Shown here: piece after piece, positions 48,781 through 56,767 of the stretch
How positions within the stretch are numbered: the stretch's first letter is position 1
How the letters are laid out: each line of letters begins with the position of its first letter
Assembly (NCBI RefSeq): GCF_016862575.1
Contig: NZ_BONF01000031.1
Coordinates: 98,205 to 162,204, forward strand
DNA from: Catellatospora bangladeshensis
GTDB lineage: Bacteria; Actinomycetota; Actinomycetes; Mycobacteriales; Micromonosporaceae
Direction: 5' to 3'
DNA: 64,000 bases
Position numbers and translations under genes: made by a program
Notes under the pieces: generated by a model
Told to the model about the DNA's origin: nothing
Databases searched by the model: none
The model's input: the letters and a program-made list of their open reading frames with translations, nothing else

Positions 48781-49478
48781 GCCCGTCCCGGCCCGTGCTG
48801 CGCGTCGACGGCGGCGTGTACGCCCTCGAACGGGCCCTCCAGCGCCGGGGCTTCCTGGTGGTGGCCGGAGCCGACGAGGCCGGGCGAGGAGCCTGTGCGG
48901 GCCCGCTGGTGGCCGCGGCGGTGGTGCTGCCGGAGGCCAAGCGCGCCGAGATCGAGGGCCTCACCGATTCGAAGCTGCTCACCGCGGCGACCCGGGACCG
49001 GATGTACGACCAGGTGCTCGCGGTGGCGGTGGCGCACGCCGTGGTGGTGATCGGGCCCGAGGAGATCGACAAGCGCGGGCTGCACGTGTGCAACCTCACT
49101 GCGATGCGCCGGGCGCTGGCCGCGCTGCAGCCCCGGCCGTCGTACGTGCTCACGGACGGGTTCCCGGTGGACGGGGTGGGCGTGCCGGGCCTCGCGGTGT
49201 GGAAGGGTGACCAGGTCGCGGCCTGTGTCGCGGCGGCCAGCGTGCTGGCGAAGGTGTCCCGTGACCGCATCATGACGCAGCTCGATATGGTGTACCCGCA
49301 GTACGGCTTCGCGTTGCACAAGGGGTACGGCACCGCCGAGCACCAGGCCGCGCTGGAGGAGCACGGGCCCAGCCCGGTGCACCGGCGTTCGTACCAGAAC
49401 GTGGCGCGAGCGGGGCGCGGTCGTGCCGTCACGCAGGGTATGACCGAGCTGACGGCGCCGGGCCCCCTCCGTGGCTAA
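48774..49478 (+). CDS. rnhB: Ribonuclease HII
   Basis: 234 residues. The catalytic acids are in AGADEAGRGACAGP (Asp, Glu), YVLTDGF and VAACVAAASVLAKVSRD. It removes ribonucleotides from DNA and RNA from hybrids. GTG at 48774 overlaps the Nudix stop region. Confidence 0.94.
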   Translation: MLSPSRPVLRVDGGVYALERALQRRGFLVVAGADEAGRGACAGPLVAAAVVLPEAKRAEIEGLTDSKLLTAATRDRMYDQVLAVAVAHAVVVIGPEEIDKRGLHVCNLTAMRRALAALQPRPSYVLTDGFPVDGVGVPGLAVWKGDQVAACVAAASVLAKVSRDRIMTQLDMVYPQYGFALHKGYGTAEHQAALEEHGPSPVHRRSYQNVARAGRGRAVTQGMTELTAPGPLRG

Positions 49479-49543
49479 ACGCGCGCCGCGTGGCACGGCG
49501 CGGTACGGTTCATCGGCAGGACGTGGCCGCAGGAGGGCGAGCG

Positions 49544-49861
49544 ATGAGCGCAGAGGATCTCGAGAAGTACGAGACCGACATGGAGCTGCAGCTCTACCGG
49601 GAGTATCGCGACATCGTGCGCCAATTCTCCTACGTGGTGGAGACCGAGCGGCGGTTCTACCTGGCCAACCAGGTTGATCTGCACGTGCGCAACTCCGACG
49701 GCGAGGTCTACTTCGAGGTCGAGATGCACGACGCATGGGTATGGGACATGTACCGTCCTGCCCGTTTCGTGAAGAACGTCCGAGTGATGACGTTCAAGGA
49801 CGTGAACGTCGAGGAGCTGGAGAAGCCCGACATCTCCCTGCCCGCCGAGGGCGGCTTCTGA
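49544..49861 (+). CDS. DUF2469 family protein
   Basis: 105 residues, the near-invariant actinobacterial protein MSAEDLEKYETDMELQLYRE-type that follows rnhB. Function unknown. Acidic, with conserved Trp/Tyr. ATG at 49544 has AGGAGGG nearby upstream. Confidence 0.88.
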   Translation: MSAEDLEKYETDMELQLYREYRDIVRQFSYVVETERRFYLANQVDLHVRNSDGEVYFEVEMHDAWVWDMYRPARFVKNVRVMTFKDVNVEELEKPDISLPAEGGF

Positions 49862-49980
49862 CGTACGGCCCCTAGCACACCGAGGACGTGACCGGGTGGT
49901 TGTCCCCAACCACCCGGTTGTCCACAGGTGCGCTCCGGCACCCGTGGCGCCGATATGGCCGCGCCCGGCAGGCTGCCGCC

Positions 49981-50586
49981 ATGAAGCCGATCCGCGCCAC
50001 ACCGGTCCTGCTGCTCGTGCTCATCCTCACGGCGGCGCGCCCCGCGCCACCCACAGCGCCGCCCTGGGCTGCCGCCACTCCGCAAACCCGGTGGGCGGTC
50101 GCCGCGCCCGGCGGCTGGCGGTGGCCGCTGGCAGGCACGCCACGGCCGGTGCGCCTGTTCGATCCGCCGCCTGAGCCGTGGCTGCCCGGACACCGGGGCG
50201 TCGACCTCGCCGCCGATCCCGGCACGCCGGTGCTGGCCGCGGCCCCCGGCACCGTCGTCTACGCCGGGCGGCTGGCCGGGCGAGGCGTCGTCAGCATCGA
50301 CCACGCCGACGGGCTGCGCACCACCTACGAGCCCGTCGACGCGTCGGTCCAGGCCGGTGCCGTGGTCGCCGCCGGGCAGGCGCTGGGCACGCTCGCACCG
50401 GGCCACCCCGGCTGCCCCGCCGCGGCCTGCCTGCACTGGGGGCTGCGGCGGGGGCCGGTGTACCTCGACCCGCTGACCGTGCTCGGGCTCGGCCGGGTCC
50501 GGCTGCTGCCTACTTCCGCAGCAGCGCCGGCAGGCCCTCGGCGAGCCGCTCGTACTCGGCGGCGCGGTTGTAGATCTGCGCGCTGA
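49981..50586 (+). CDS. M23 (LytM-type) peptidase-like secreted protein
   Basis: 201 residues. A signal peptide covers residues 1 to about 25. The M23 domain has GHRGVDLAADPGTPV (the His and Asp zinc ligands) and CLHWGL near residue 145, where most active enzymes have HLHW, so the first His of HxH is Cys. The C-terminus reads through YLDPLTVLGLGRVRLLP into ~25 Arg/Ala residues that are antisense to the aminotransferase gene, so the original stop may be lost. Peptidoglycan cleavage or a scaffold role cannot be decided. Confidence 0.78.
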   Translation: MKPIRATPVLLLVLILTAARPAPPTAPPWAAATPQTRWAVAAPGGWRWPLAGTPRPVRLFDPPPEPWLPGHRGVDLAADPGTPVLAAAPGTVVYAGRLAGRGVVSIDHADGLRTTYEPVDASVQAGAVVAAGQALGTLAPGHPGCPAAACLHWGLRRGPVYLDPLTVLGLGRVRLLPTSAAAPAGPRRAARTRRRGCRSAR

Positions 50587-51688
50587 GGCGCACGAACGCC
50601 CGGTCCCGCCAGACCATCACGTTGACCTCGGCGGCGAGCTCGTCGGCGATGCGGTTGCGCAGCGCGGCCCCCTGGGCGTGATCGGTGACCAGGCCGTCCG
50701 GCACCGGCAGCAGCCGCATGCTCACGTGCTCGCCCGGGTCCGGCAGCTCCGCCGGGTCTACGCCCAGCGCCTCGCCGACCACGCGCTGGCCGTACGCGGC
50801 CAGCTCCGCGTTGTGCCGCTGGATCGTGTCGAAGCCGTACCGCTCGAACAGGCTCAGGCCCGTCGGCGCGGCCAGCCACGGGCTGTGGTCCACCGTGCCC
50901 TGCTGCTCCAGGAAGGCGGGGAAGCCGTCCGGCTGCGAGTGCGAGACGACCAGCGGCACCATGCGCTCCCGCCACCACGGCGCGACCCGGAACAGCGCCG
51001 TGCCCGCGGGCGCGAAACCCCACTTGTGCAGGTTGCCGACCCAGAAGTCGGCCTCCAGGCCGCGCGCCGGGTGGGCCAGCATGCCGGGGGCGTGCGCGCC
51101 GTCCACGAGCAGCGGCACGCCGCGCTCGCGCAGCGCGGCGGCGATCGCGCCGACCGGGTGCCGCTGCGCCGTCGCCGACGAGACCTGGTCGACGATGACC
51201 AGGCAGGTGCGCTCGCTCACCCGCGACAGCACCGCCTCGGCGGTCTCGGCGTCGGACGAGTTCAGCTCGACCGGGACCGTCACCACGCGCACCCCGTGCC
51301 GCTGCGCCACCTCGGTCAGCGCCAGCCGGACCGCGTTGTACCCGTGGTCGGTGACCAGGATCTCGTCGCCGGACCGCGGGGCGACGGCCGCCAGGACGAG
51401 CGCGGTCGCGGTGGTCGCGTTGGCGACGAGCGCGCTGTCGTCCGGGTCGGCGCCGCAGAACCCGGCCAGCGTGGCGCGGGCCGCGGCGACCCGCTCCCAC
51501 AGCCCCGCGTTGGTCACGAACCGCACCGGGTTCGCGTCGTGCTCGTCGATGAGGCGCTGCCGGGCCGCCCGGACCGGGGCGGGCACCGCGCCGAACGAAC
51601 CGTGGTTCAGATGCGCGACGGCCGGGTCCAGCGCGAACAGCTCACGGCTGCCGTCCAGCGGGGCGGGTGCTACACGAGAGGTGATCAC
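50510..51688 (-). CDS. Class V aminotransferase-fold PLP enzyme
   Basis: 392 residues. AHLNHGSFGAVPAPV near the start, SSATAQRHPVGAIA, VDGAHAPGM (Asp of the cofactor site) and FWVGNLHKWGFAPAG (PLP-binding Lys) define an isopenicillin-N-epimerase/cysteine-desulfurase-like member. Substrate unknown. GTG at 51688; the 3' end overlaps the convergent M23 gene by 77 nt. Its upstream region holds three family A repeats. Confidence 0.85.
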   Translation of the reverse strand: MITSRVAPAPLDGSRELFALDPAVAHLNHGSFGAVPAPVRAARQRLIDEHDANPVRFVTNAGLWERVAAARATLAGFCGADPDDSALVANATTATALVLAAVAPRSGDEILVTDHGYNAVRLALTEVAQRHGVRVVTVPVELNSSDAETAEAVLSRVSERTCLVIVDQVSSATAQRHPVGAIAAALRERGVPLLVDGAHAPGMLAHPARGLEADFWVGNLHKWGFAPAGTALFRVAPWWRERMVPLVVSHSQPDGFPAFLEQQGTVDHSPWLAAPTGLSLFERYGFDTIQRHNAELAAYGQRVVGEALGVDPAELPDPGEHVSMRLLPVPDGLVTDHAQGAALRNRIADELAAEVNVMVWRDRAFVRLSAQIYNRAAEYERLAEGLPALLRK

Positions 51689-51793
51689 GTAACCGGAGTC
51701 TAGGCCGCCCCGGCCCCCCACCACAGGCCCCAAACCCCGTTCCCACAGCCTGGCCACCCCGTCCCCGCCCACCACCGCGCCGGGGCACGCGAT

Positions 51794-51858
51794 GATCACG
51801 GTCTCGTGTCCAAAAGTGAGGTCCGGCCGCACATCCCGACACGAAACCGCGATCTTGG
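51794..51858. repeat. Family A 65-bp repeat, copy 6
   Basis: First of three same-orientation copies. Arms GATCACGGTCTCGTGTC and GACACGAAACCGCGATC. Confidence 0.88.
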
Positions 51859-51888
51859 CGGGGTTGCTCCCGGTGGCGGGGCGGCGAT

Positions 51889-51953
51889 GATCGCGGGTTC
51901 GTGTCACAAAGTGGGGCTGGGCTGCGTGTTCCGACATGAGACGGCGATCTTGG
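51889..51953. repeat. Family A 65-bp repeat, copy 7
   Basis: Second tandem copy, 30 bp after copy 6. Arms GATCGCGGGTTCGTGTC and GACATGAGACGGCGATC. Confidence 0.85.
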
Positions 51954-51982
51954 CTGGGTGTCCCGGTGGGGAGGGGTGGGAA

Positions 51983-52047
51983 GATCGCTGTCTCGTGGCA
52001 AAAGGTGGGGTTGGGCCGCACTTTTCGACACGGGACAGCGATCTTCA
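51983..52047. repeat. Family A 65-bp repeat, copy 8
   Basis: Third tandem copy, 29 bp after copy 7. Arms GATCGCTGTCTCGTGGC and GACACGGGACAGCGATC. Confidence 0.85.
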
Positions 52048-52083
52048 CTCGCAGCTACCCCGGACGGGGCTGGCTGGGCGGGG

Positions 52084-53328
52084 TCAGGGGCGCCGCGCGG
52101 GGCGGGGGCGGGAGTAGGCGCCGGAGTGTTCGCGGAGGTGGCCGCGCAGCGCGAGGGAGGGGAGTCTGGCCAGGGCGTCGCGCAGGGAGACGCCGGCCTC
52201 CGCGGCGATCTCGGGGGCGTGGGCGGCGCCGCGCCGGGGGACCGCGTCGACGAGCTGGCGTTCGACCGGGTCGAGGGCGTCGAGCGGCTGTTGCGCGCCG
52301 CGCGGCACGGGAGCGAGATCGCCTATCCCGCCCACCTCCTCCAGGACCTGGTCCACCGTGGCGACCAGGCGCACCGGTTCGTCCGGCCCGCGGCGCAGCT
52401 CCTCGTGGCAGCCCACGGACATCTCCGAGGTGATCGGCCCCGGCACCGCCATCGCCGCCCGGCCCAGCTCCCGCGCCCGGCGCAGCGTCTGCCGGGCGCC
52501 GCTGCGCGCCCCCGCCTCCACCAGCACCGTGCCCCGGGCCAGTGCCGCGATGACCCGGTTGCGGACGAGGAAGCGCATCTTGAACGGCGCCGTGCCCGGC
52601 GGCCACTCGCTGATCAGCAGCCCCTCCTCGGCGATCTGCTCGAACAGGGCGCTGTTGCTCAGCGGGTACGGCCGGTCCACGCCGCAGGCGAGCACCGCCA
52701 CGGTCAGCCCGCCGGCCGCCAGCGCGGCCCGGTGCGCGACCGCGTCGATGCCGTACGCGCCGCCGGACAGCACCGTCCACCCCCGATCGGCGAGGCCGTA
52801 GCCCAGCTCCGCCGCGGCGTGCGCGCCGTACACGGTGTTGGCGCGGGCGCCGACCAGCGCGACCGAGCGCCCGGCCACCTCGCCCAGCGGGTGCGGCCCG
52901 CGCAGCCAGATGCTCTGCGGCGGGAACGTGTCACGGTCGATGGTGGACGAGGTGTCCCGGCTGATGTGCCGCAGGTCGGCCAACTGCGCGGGCCATTCGG
53001 CGGACTCCGGAGTGATGACGCGTACGCCGAGCCGCGCCGCGCGTTCCCAGAGCCGCTCGGCCAGTTCGACGGCGGGGCGGCCCTGCAGGCGCAGCGCGGC
53101 GGCCTCGGCGAGGGGTCCGGACTCCAGCCCGGACGCGAGCCGGTCCAGCGCCTCGACGGGTCCGTGCGCGGTGACCAGCCGATGCAGTGCGGCGCTGCCC
53201 GGTTCGAGGAGGCAGCCGAGCACGATGCGAGCGTCGCGGACCGTCCGCGTGTCGACGCCGTCCGGCGCGGCGGGTTCGGGATCGGCCGGGCGGGCCGCAT
53301 GGACGGCGGCGGGTTCGGGATGGGTCAT
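52084..53328 (-). CDS. dprA: DNA-processing protein DprA
   Basis: 414 residues. The Rossmann core has VALVGARANTVYGAHAA, SGGAYGIDAVAHR, and SGARQTLRRA; a C-terminal winged helix (RGAAHAPEIAAEAGVSLRD) follows. DprA loads RecA on incoming DNA. ATG at 53328 has GGGAG seven bases upstream and overlaps the stop of the comM remnant (ATGA), as expected for an original comM-dprA operon, now cut off from its upstream part by the element. Confidence 0.93.
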   Translation of the reverse strand: MTHPEPAAVHAARPADPEPAAPDGVDTRTVRDARIVLGCLLEPGSAALHRLVTAHGPVEALDRLASGLESGPLAEAAALRLQGRPAVELAERLWERAARLGVRVITPESAEWPAQLADLRHISRDTSSTIDRDTFPPQSIWLRGPHPLGEVAGRSVALVGARANTVYGAHAAAELGYGLADRGWTVLSGGAYGIDAVAHRAALAAGGLTVAVLACGVDRPYPLSNSALFEQIAEEGLLISEWPPGTAPFKMRFLVRNRVIAALARGTVLVEAGARSGARQTLRRARELGRAAMAVPGPITSEMSVGCHEELRRGPDEPVRLVATVDQVLEEVGGIGDLAPVPRGAQQPLDALDPVERQLVDAVPRRGAAHAPEIAAEAGVSLRDALARLPSLALRGHLREHSGAYSRPRPARRP

Positions 53329-53432
53329 GTCAGGGCTCCCTTGCGCAGTTCGAAGGCGATATTGATCTCGGCGGCGCCCGGCCGGTCCAGCCCGGCGAGG
53401 TCGCCGAGGGTCCAGGCGACTGCCAGGATGGC
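53325..53432 (-). pseudogene. comM: 3' remnant of comM/yifB (Mg-chelatase-like) at the element junction
   Basis: About 36 codons before the stop at 53325 read ILAVAWTLGDLAG and RPGAAEINIAFELR, the characteristic C-terminal helix of YifB/ComM. Homology stops near 53432, where the integrase gene begins on the other strand. The rest of comM is not present upstream in this window, so the gene is split or truncated. Confidence 0.75.
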
Positions 53433-53460
53433 AAAATGGGGGATGTGGACGCACTCATCT
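53410..53460. mobile_element. Probable attachment junction (attL-type) of the integrated element
   Basis: The chromosome-to-element boundary: comM-like codons on the left and the integrase start (53436 or 53445) on the right within about 20 bp. Serine integrases place attP beside int, so a half-site must overlap the integrase 5' end. The crossover dinucleotide cannot be fixed without the other end. Confidence 0.6.
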
Positions 53461-54932
53461 ACACGCGGCAGTCCCAGGACCGGACCGGTGACGAACTGGG
53501 CATCAGCCGCCAGCGCGACGACGCCCTGAGTCTCGCCCGGACGCGCGGCCTGAACGTCGTGCGCGAGCACGCCGACAACGACGTGAGTGCATCGGGGCGT
53601 AGGCGTCGGCCGGGATTCGAGGCGCTACTTGCCGACCTGGACAGTGGACGTGCTCAAGTCGTCGTGGCCTGGGATCTGACCCGGCTCACCCGCAACCCCC
53701 GTGACACTGTTCGGCTGCTCGAAGTCGGCGAGCGTCGCGGGATCACGATCGCGCTGGTACGCGGTTCGGACATGGACCTGAGCACTCCGGCAGGCCGTCT
53801 GACCGCATCCGTGCTCGCCAGCGTCGCCCGGCACGAGATCGAGCAGAAGTCCGACCGTCAGCGACGTGCGGCACTCCAGGCTGCGGAGCAGGGCAGGCGT
53901 GTCGGGGGTCGTCGTCCGTTCGGCTATGAGCAGGATGGCCAAACGGTCAGGGAGAGCGAGGCATCGGCGATCCGGGACGCGTATACGGCCGTCCTGGAAG
54001 GCGTCCCGCTCGCCCAGGTAGCTGCCGATTGGAATTCCCGTGGCCTGCACACGCCTCAGGCGTCCCGTGACGGTTCCGCATCCACCTGGACGGGTCAGAC
54101 AGTCGGGCCGGTGCTGCTGAACCCTCGCTATGCCGGACTGCGCTCGCACGTCACTGCGCGGGTTCGCGAGCAGTACAAAGACCCGCGTAAGGCTCGGATC
54201 GCCGGCATCGTCGGCCAGGCTGCCTGGGACGGCCTGGTATCGGAGGACACCTGGCGTGCCGTGGTGGAGGTACTTACCGATCCGGCGCGCTCCCACCCTG
54301 GCCGTACGCCGCAGGCACTCCTGACCGGTGTGGGCCTGTGCGGACTGCCCGGTGACGTGGTGCTCAAGGACCGCGACGGCCAGGAAGCGGCCAGGGTGTG
54401 TGGCCACACCGTCCACCGTGGCGGAGCGTCTCCCGCGTCAGGTGGTAGGTATCCGACCTACCGGTGTTCGGGACCTGTTGAGCACCTGGTCCGTAAGGCG
54501 GAACCGGTAGACGACTGGATCGGCATGGTGGTCGTAGAGCGGCTGTCACGGCCTGACGCGCGCCTACTGCTGCAACGGAACACCGGTCCGGATGTTGCCG
54601 TGCTGCGCCGGGAGGTCAAGGCACTGCGCAAGCGCCTGGACGGCCTGGCGACCCTGCTCGCCGATGAAGTGCTTACGGAAGCGGGTGTGCGCCGGGAGTC
54701 GGCCAGGTTGAAAGCCAAGATCGCTGAAACTGAGCAGTTGTTGGCCGACAACGGACGCGTGGACGTGTTGGGACCGCTGATCGAGGCAGACGACAAGCAG
54801 GCGGCCTGGGATGCGCTCGACACGGCGCGTCAGCGGCTTGTCGTGGACACCCTCATGATCGTCGCCCTTCGTTCCACGGGACGCGGCACACGCACGTTCC
54901 GTCCGGAGTCCGTAGAGATCATCTGGCGATAA
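53436..54932 (+). CDS. Large serine integrase (recombinase)
   Basis: 498 residues. The catalytic domain has ALIYTRQSQDR with Ser13 as nucleophile, then WDLTRLTRNPRD and ARHEIEQKSDRQRRA. The recombinase domain (about 155-260) contains RRPFGYEQDG and NPRYAGLRS. A zinc-ribbon-like part with Cys residues (GLCG, VCGH, YRCSG) and a coiled coil (about 385-440) follow, the layout of phage-type integrases such as phiC31. ATG 53436 or GTG 53445 may be the start. Codon use is less GC-extreme than in the host. Confidence 0.92.
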   Translation: MGDVDALIYTRQSQDRTGDELGISRQRDDALSLARTRGLNVVREHADNDVSASGRRRRPGFEALLADLDSGRAQVVVAWDLTRLTRNPRDTVRLLEVGERRGITIALVRGSDMDLSTPAGRLTASVLASVARHEIEQKSDRQRRAALQAAEQGRRVGGRRPFGYEQDGQTVRESEASAIRDAYTAVLEGVPLAQVAADWNSRGLHTPQASRDGSASTWTGQTVGPVLLNPRYAGLRSHVTARVREQYKDPRKARIAGIVGQAAWDGLVSEDTWRAVVEVLTDPARSHPGRTPQALLTGVGLCGLPGDVVLKDRDGQEAARVCGHTVHRGGASPASGGRYPTYRCSGPVEHLVRKAEPVDDWIGMVVVERLSRPDARLLLQRNTGPDVAVLRREVKALRKRLDGLATLLADEVLTEAGVRRESARLKAKIAETEQLLADNGRVDVLGPLIEADDKQAAWDALDTARQRLVVDTLMIVALRSTGRGTRTFRPESVEIIWR

Positions 54933-55010
54933 CGCCAGACCCAACCAATGGAGTGGTCCGCGCAGCGTGCAACTACGCGGACCACGTGACCGGACGTAGG
55001 AGGTCCAGTC

Positions 55011-55721
55011 ATGACCGATGCTATGCCCCCTCAAATCGCCGCTGCGCCCCGTGGAAGGGGTTGGGCACGTGTGGGGTTCTGGACGGGCGTGATCGCGTCC
55101 GTAGCGGCCAACGTGGCACACGCGTTCCTCGCGGGATCACCGTCCTGGCTCATGCTGATGTTCGCGGCGCTTCCGCCGTTCGCGCTGCTGGTCGGGATCG
55201 AGGTCATCGCCCAGGTCCAGTGGCGCAAGGTCTGGTATCAGGCGGTGATCCGTTGGGGTGCCGTGGGCAGCGTCGCGGCGATCGGCGGTGTTGTCAGCTA
55301 CGACCACATGCGGGCAGCGCTCCACGCCCACGGAGAAACCGGGGTCGGTTCCGTACTGCTTCCGGTGCTCGTGGATGGCCTCATGACCGTCTGCTCTGCC
55401 GCACTGCTGACGATCGGCGACAACCAGCGTCGTGCGGAACGTGCAGCGGAAGTCCCGACCCCTGAGGTTCTGGTCCAGGGCCCGGCAGAGCTTCCGGGTT
55501 CGGCCACACCGGAAGTGGCGGACGCTCCTCGAAAGGTACGGATTCCCGCACGTCCCGCCGCTGGCCGCAGACCGGAAGTCACGCGGGAACTGGCTTCCGC
55601 CCTGATGTCTGCCGAACCGGACCTGAACCGCGAGCAGCTCGCCGCACGACTGGGCATCAGCTCCCGGCGCCTGCGGGATCTGATCGGGCCGGCAAAGACT
55701 TCCGAACTGGCTTCCGCATAA
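55011..55721 (+). CDS. DUF2637 membrane protein with C-terminal HTH
   Basis: 236 residues. Four hydrophobic helices between about residues 18 and 125 (VGFWTGVIASVAANVAHAF, LMLMFAALPPFALLVGIEV) match DUF2637, a family found on actinobacterial plasmids and integrative elements, usually near replication or transfer genes. The C-terminal ~45 residues (LNREQLAARLGISSRRLRDLIG) form a helix-turn-helix, so it may bind DNA at the membrane. ATG at 55011 has AGGAGG seven bases before it. Confidence 0.75.
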   Translation: MTDAMPPQIAAAPRGRGWARVGFWTGVIASVAANVAHAFLAGSPSWLMLMFAALPPFALLVGIEVIAQVQWRKVWYQAVIRWGAVGSVAAIGGVVSYDHMRAALHAHGETGVGSVLLPVLVDGLMTVCSAALLTIGDNQRRAERAAEVPTPEVLVQGPAELPGSATPEVADAPRKVRIPARPAAGRRPEVTRELASALMSAEPDLNREQLAARLGISSRRLRDLIGPAKTSELASA

Positions 55722-55756
55722 CCCCACCTGCGTAGCTGCCGGGCTGGTCCACGTGA

Positions 55757-55788
55757 CCGGTCCGGCACTTCCGCATGTGGGGGACCGG
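55757..55788. terminator. Hairpin between convergent element genes
   Basis: CCGGTCC (55757-55763) pairs with 55782-55788 between the DUF2637 stop and the GntR stop. An alternative ACTTCCG/CGGAAGT pairing overlaps it. Confidence 0.5.
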
Positions 55789-55791
55789 AAG

Positions 55792-56013
55792 TCAGGACTC
55801 GGGGACGAACACTCCACGGCCAGGGACACCGATCACGGTTCCGCGCGTGCGCAGCACGATCATTACGCGGGAGATCGTGCCGTCACTGACGCTGTACAGC
55901 TCCGCGAGCTTCGCGATCGTCGGCAACTGCTGGCCGGGCTGATACTCCCCGGACTCGATCCGGGCGGTGATGTCCGCCGCGATCTGGGTGGAACTCATCG
56001 GGATAGCGGGCAT
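55792..56013 (-). CDS. Short GntR-type winged-helix regulator
   Basis: 73 residues from ATG 56013, which has GAGGA seven bases upstream; a longer GTG start at 56064 lacks a ribosome site. The GntR wHTH is complete (QIAADITARIESGEYQPGQQ, LAELYSVSDGTISRVMIVL, GRGVFVP) but there is no effector domain. Such single-domain GntR proteins control excision or transfer genes in actinobacterial elements. Its own upstream region contains an inverted repeat that may be its operator. Confidence 0.8.
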   Translation of the reverse strand: MPAIPMSSTQIAADITARIESGEYQPGQQLPTIAKLAELYSVSDGTISRVMIVLRTRGTVIGVPGRGVFVPES

Positions 56014-56058
56014 GGTGACTTCCTCGGGTTGGCTCTCCGAGTCGATCACGTCTACCAA

Positions 56059-56114
56059 CTTCACTGCAACCAGGTCATGTACTTCCTCAACCTCTTACAG
56101 TAGGTTGCAGAAGT
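56059..56114. promoter_or_regulatory. Inverted repeat upstream of the GntR gene, candidate operator
   Basis: CTGCAACC (56064-56071) and GGTTGCAG (56103-56110) are perfect arms; pairing extends into ACTTC/GAAGT with a 2-nt bulge. It lies in the divergent gap between the regulator gene and the next rightward gene. Confidence 0.5.
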
Positions 56115-56239
56115 GGCCTCGGGTTGGCGCTTGAGGCTCATGGGCGGGCTGGCGCACCCGGCTCGCCCACCCCTTAGCAACCCCGCCGTACGCGCCCACC
56201 GAGACCGTGCGGCGGGGTTCCCTATCTCAGGAGTCAGCC

Positions 56240-56671
56240 GTGAAGTTCAGGAAAAGGACCATGGTCATCGCCGTTGCCTCGCTGGTCTGCGCGGGGGGCA
56301 GCATCGCGGGCCTGAGTGCGTTCCTGCTGAGCCGGTTCGATGCTGGCGGGACCACCAGGACCATCAGGGGATCGGTCGCGATCGAGTACGGGCACTACGG
56401 CAACAACACTGCTGGCTGTTTCGGCAGGGGAGGGTACGACGATCTTCACGTCGGCACCCGTGTCGTGATCACCGATGCGACTCAGCGCGTCGTCGGCGTC
56501 GGGGAGATCACGGCCACGGACGAACGGGACTGGCGGTGCAAGCTGTTGTTCCAGGTCGAAGGAGTGCCCGCGGATTCCGACTTCTACAGCGTGATCATCG
56601 CCAACCGCGACCCGTTGGAGGTGAGCGCGGCCGAAGCCTCCAAGCCTCTGGACCTGTCGCTAGGCCGCTAG
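56240..56671 (+). CDS. Secreted or membrane-anchored protein of unknown function
   Basis: 143 residues. KFRKRTMVIAVASLVCAGG then AFLLSRF is a signal peptide or N-terminal anchor. The rest is beta-rich with GSVAIEYG, CFGRGGYDDL and two further Cys (RGGYDD to WRCKLLF region), perhaps a small beta barrel. No family recognised. GTG at 56240 has AGGAG upstream. Confidence 0.65.
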   Translation: MKFRKRTMVIAVASLVCAGGSIAGLSAFLLSRFDAGGTTRTIRGSVAIEYGHYGNNTAGCFGRGGYDDLHVGTRVVITDATQRVVGVGEITATDERDWRCKLLFQVEGVPADSDFYSVIIANRDPLEVSAAEASKPLDLSLGR

Positions 56672-56767
56672 ACGCTCCGCTTGAGCCGTTCGGACGACTT
56701 CGAACGGGGGATAGCTAGCCGAAACGGCCGGTGGAAAGAGCGGGCTGGCTGCGTACCGTGAGCGTTC

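Noticed and set aside
51794..52047. Tandem repeats as a CRISPR array
   Set aside because: Units of 65 bp with internal divergence and 29-30 bp gaps, only three copies and no cas genes; the unit is palindromic over its whole length and scattered elsewhere.
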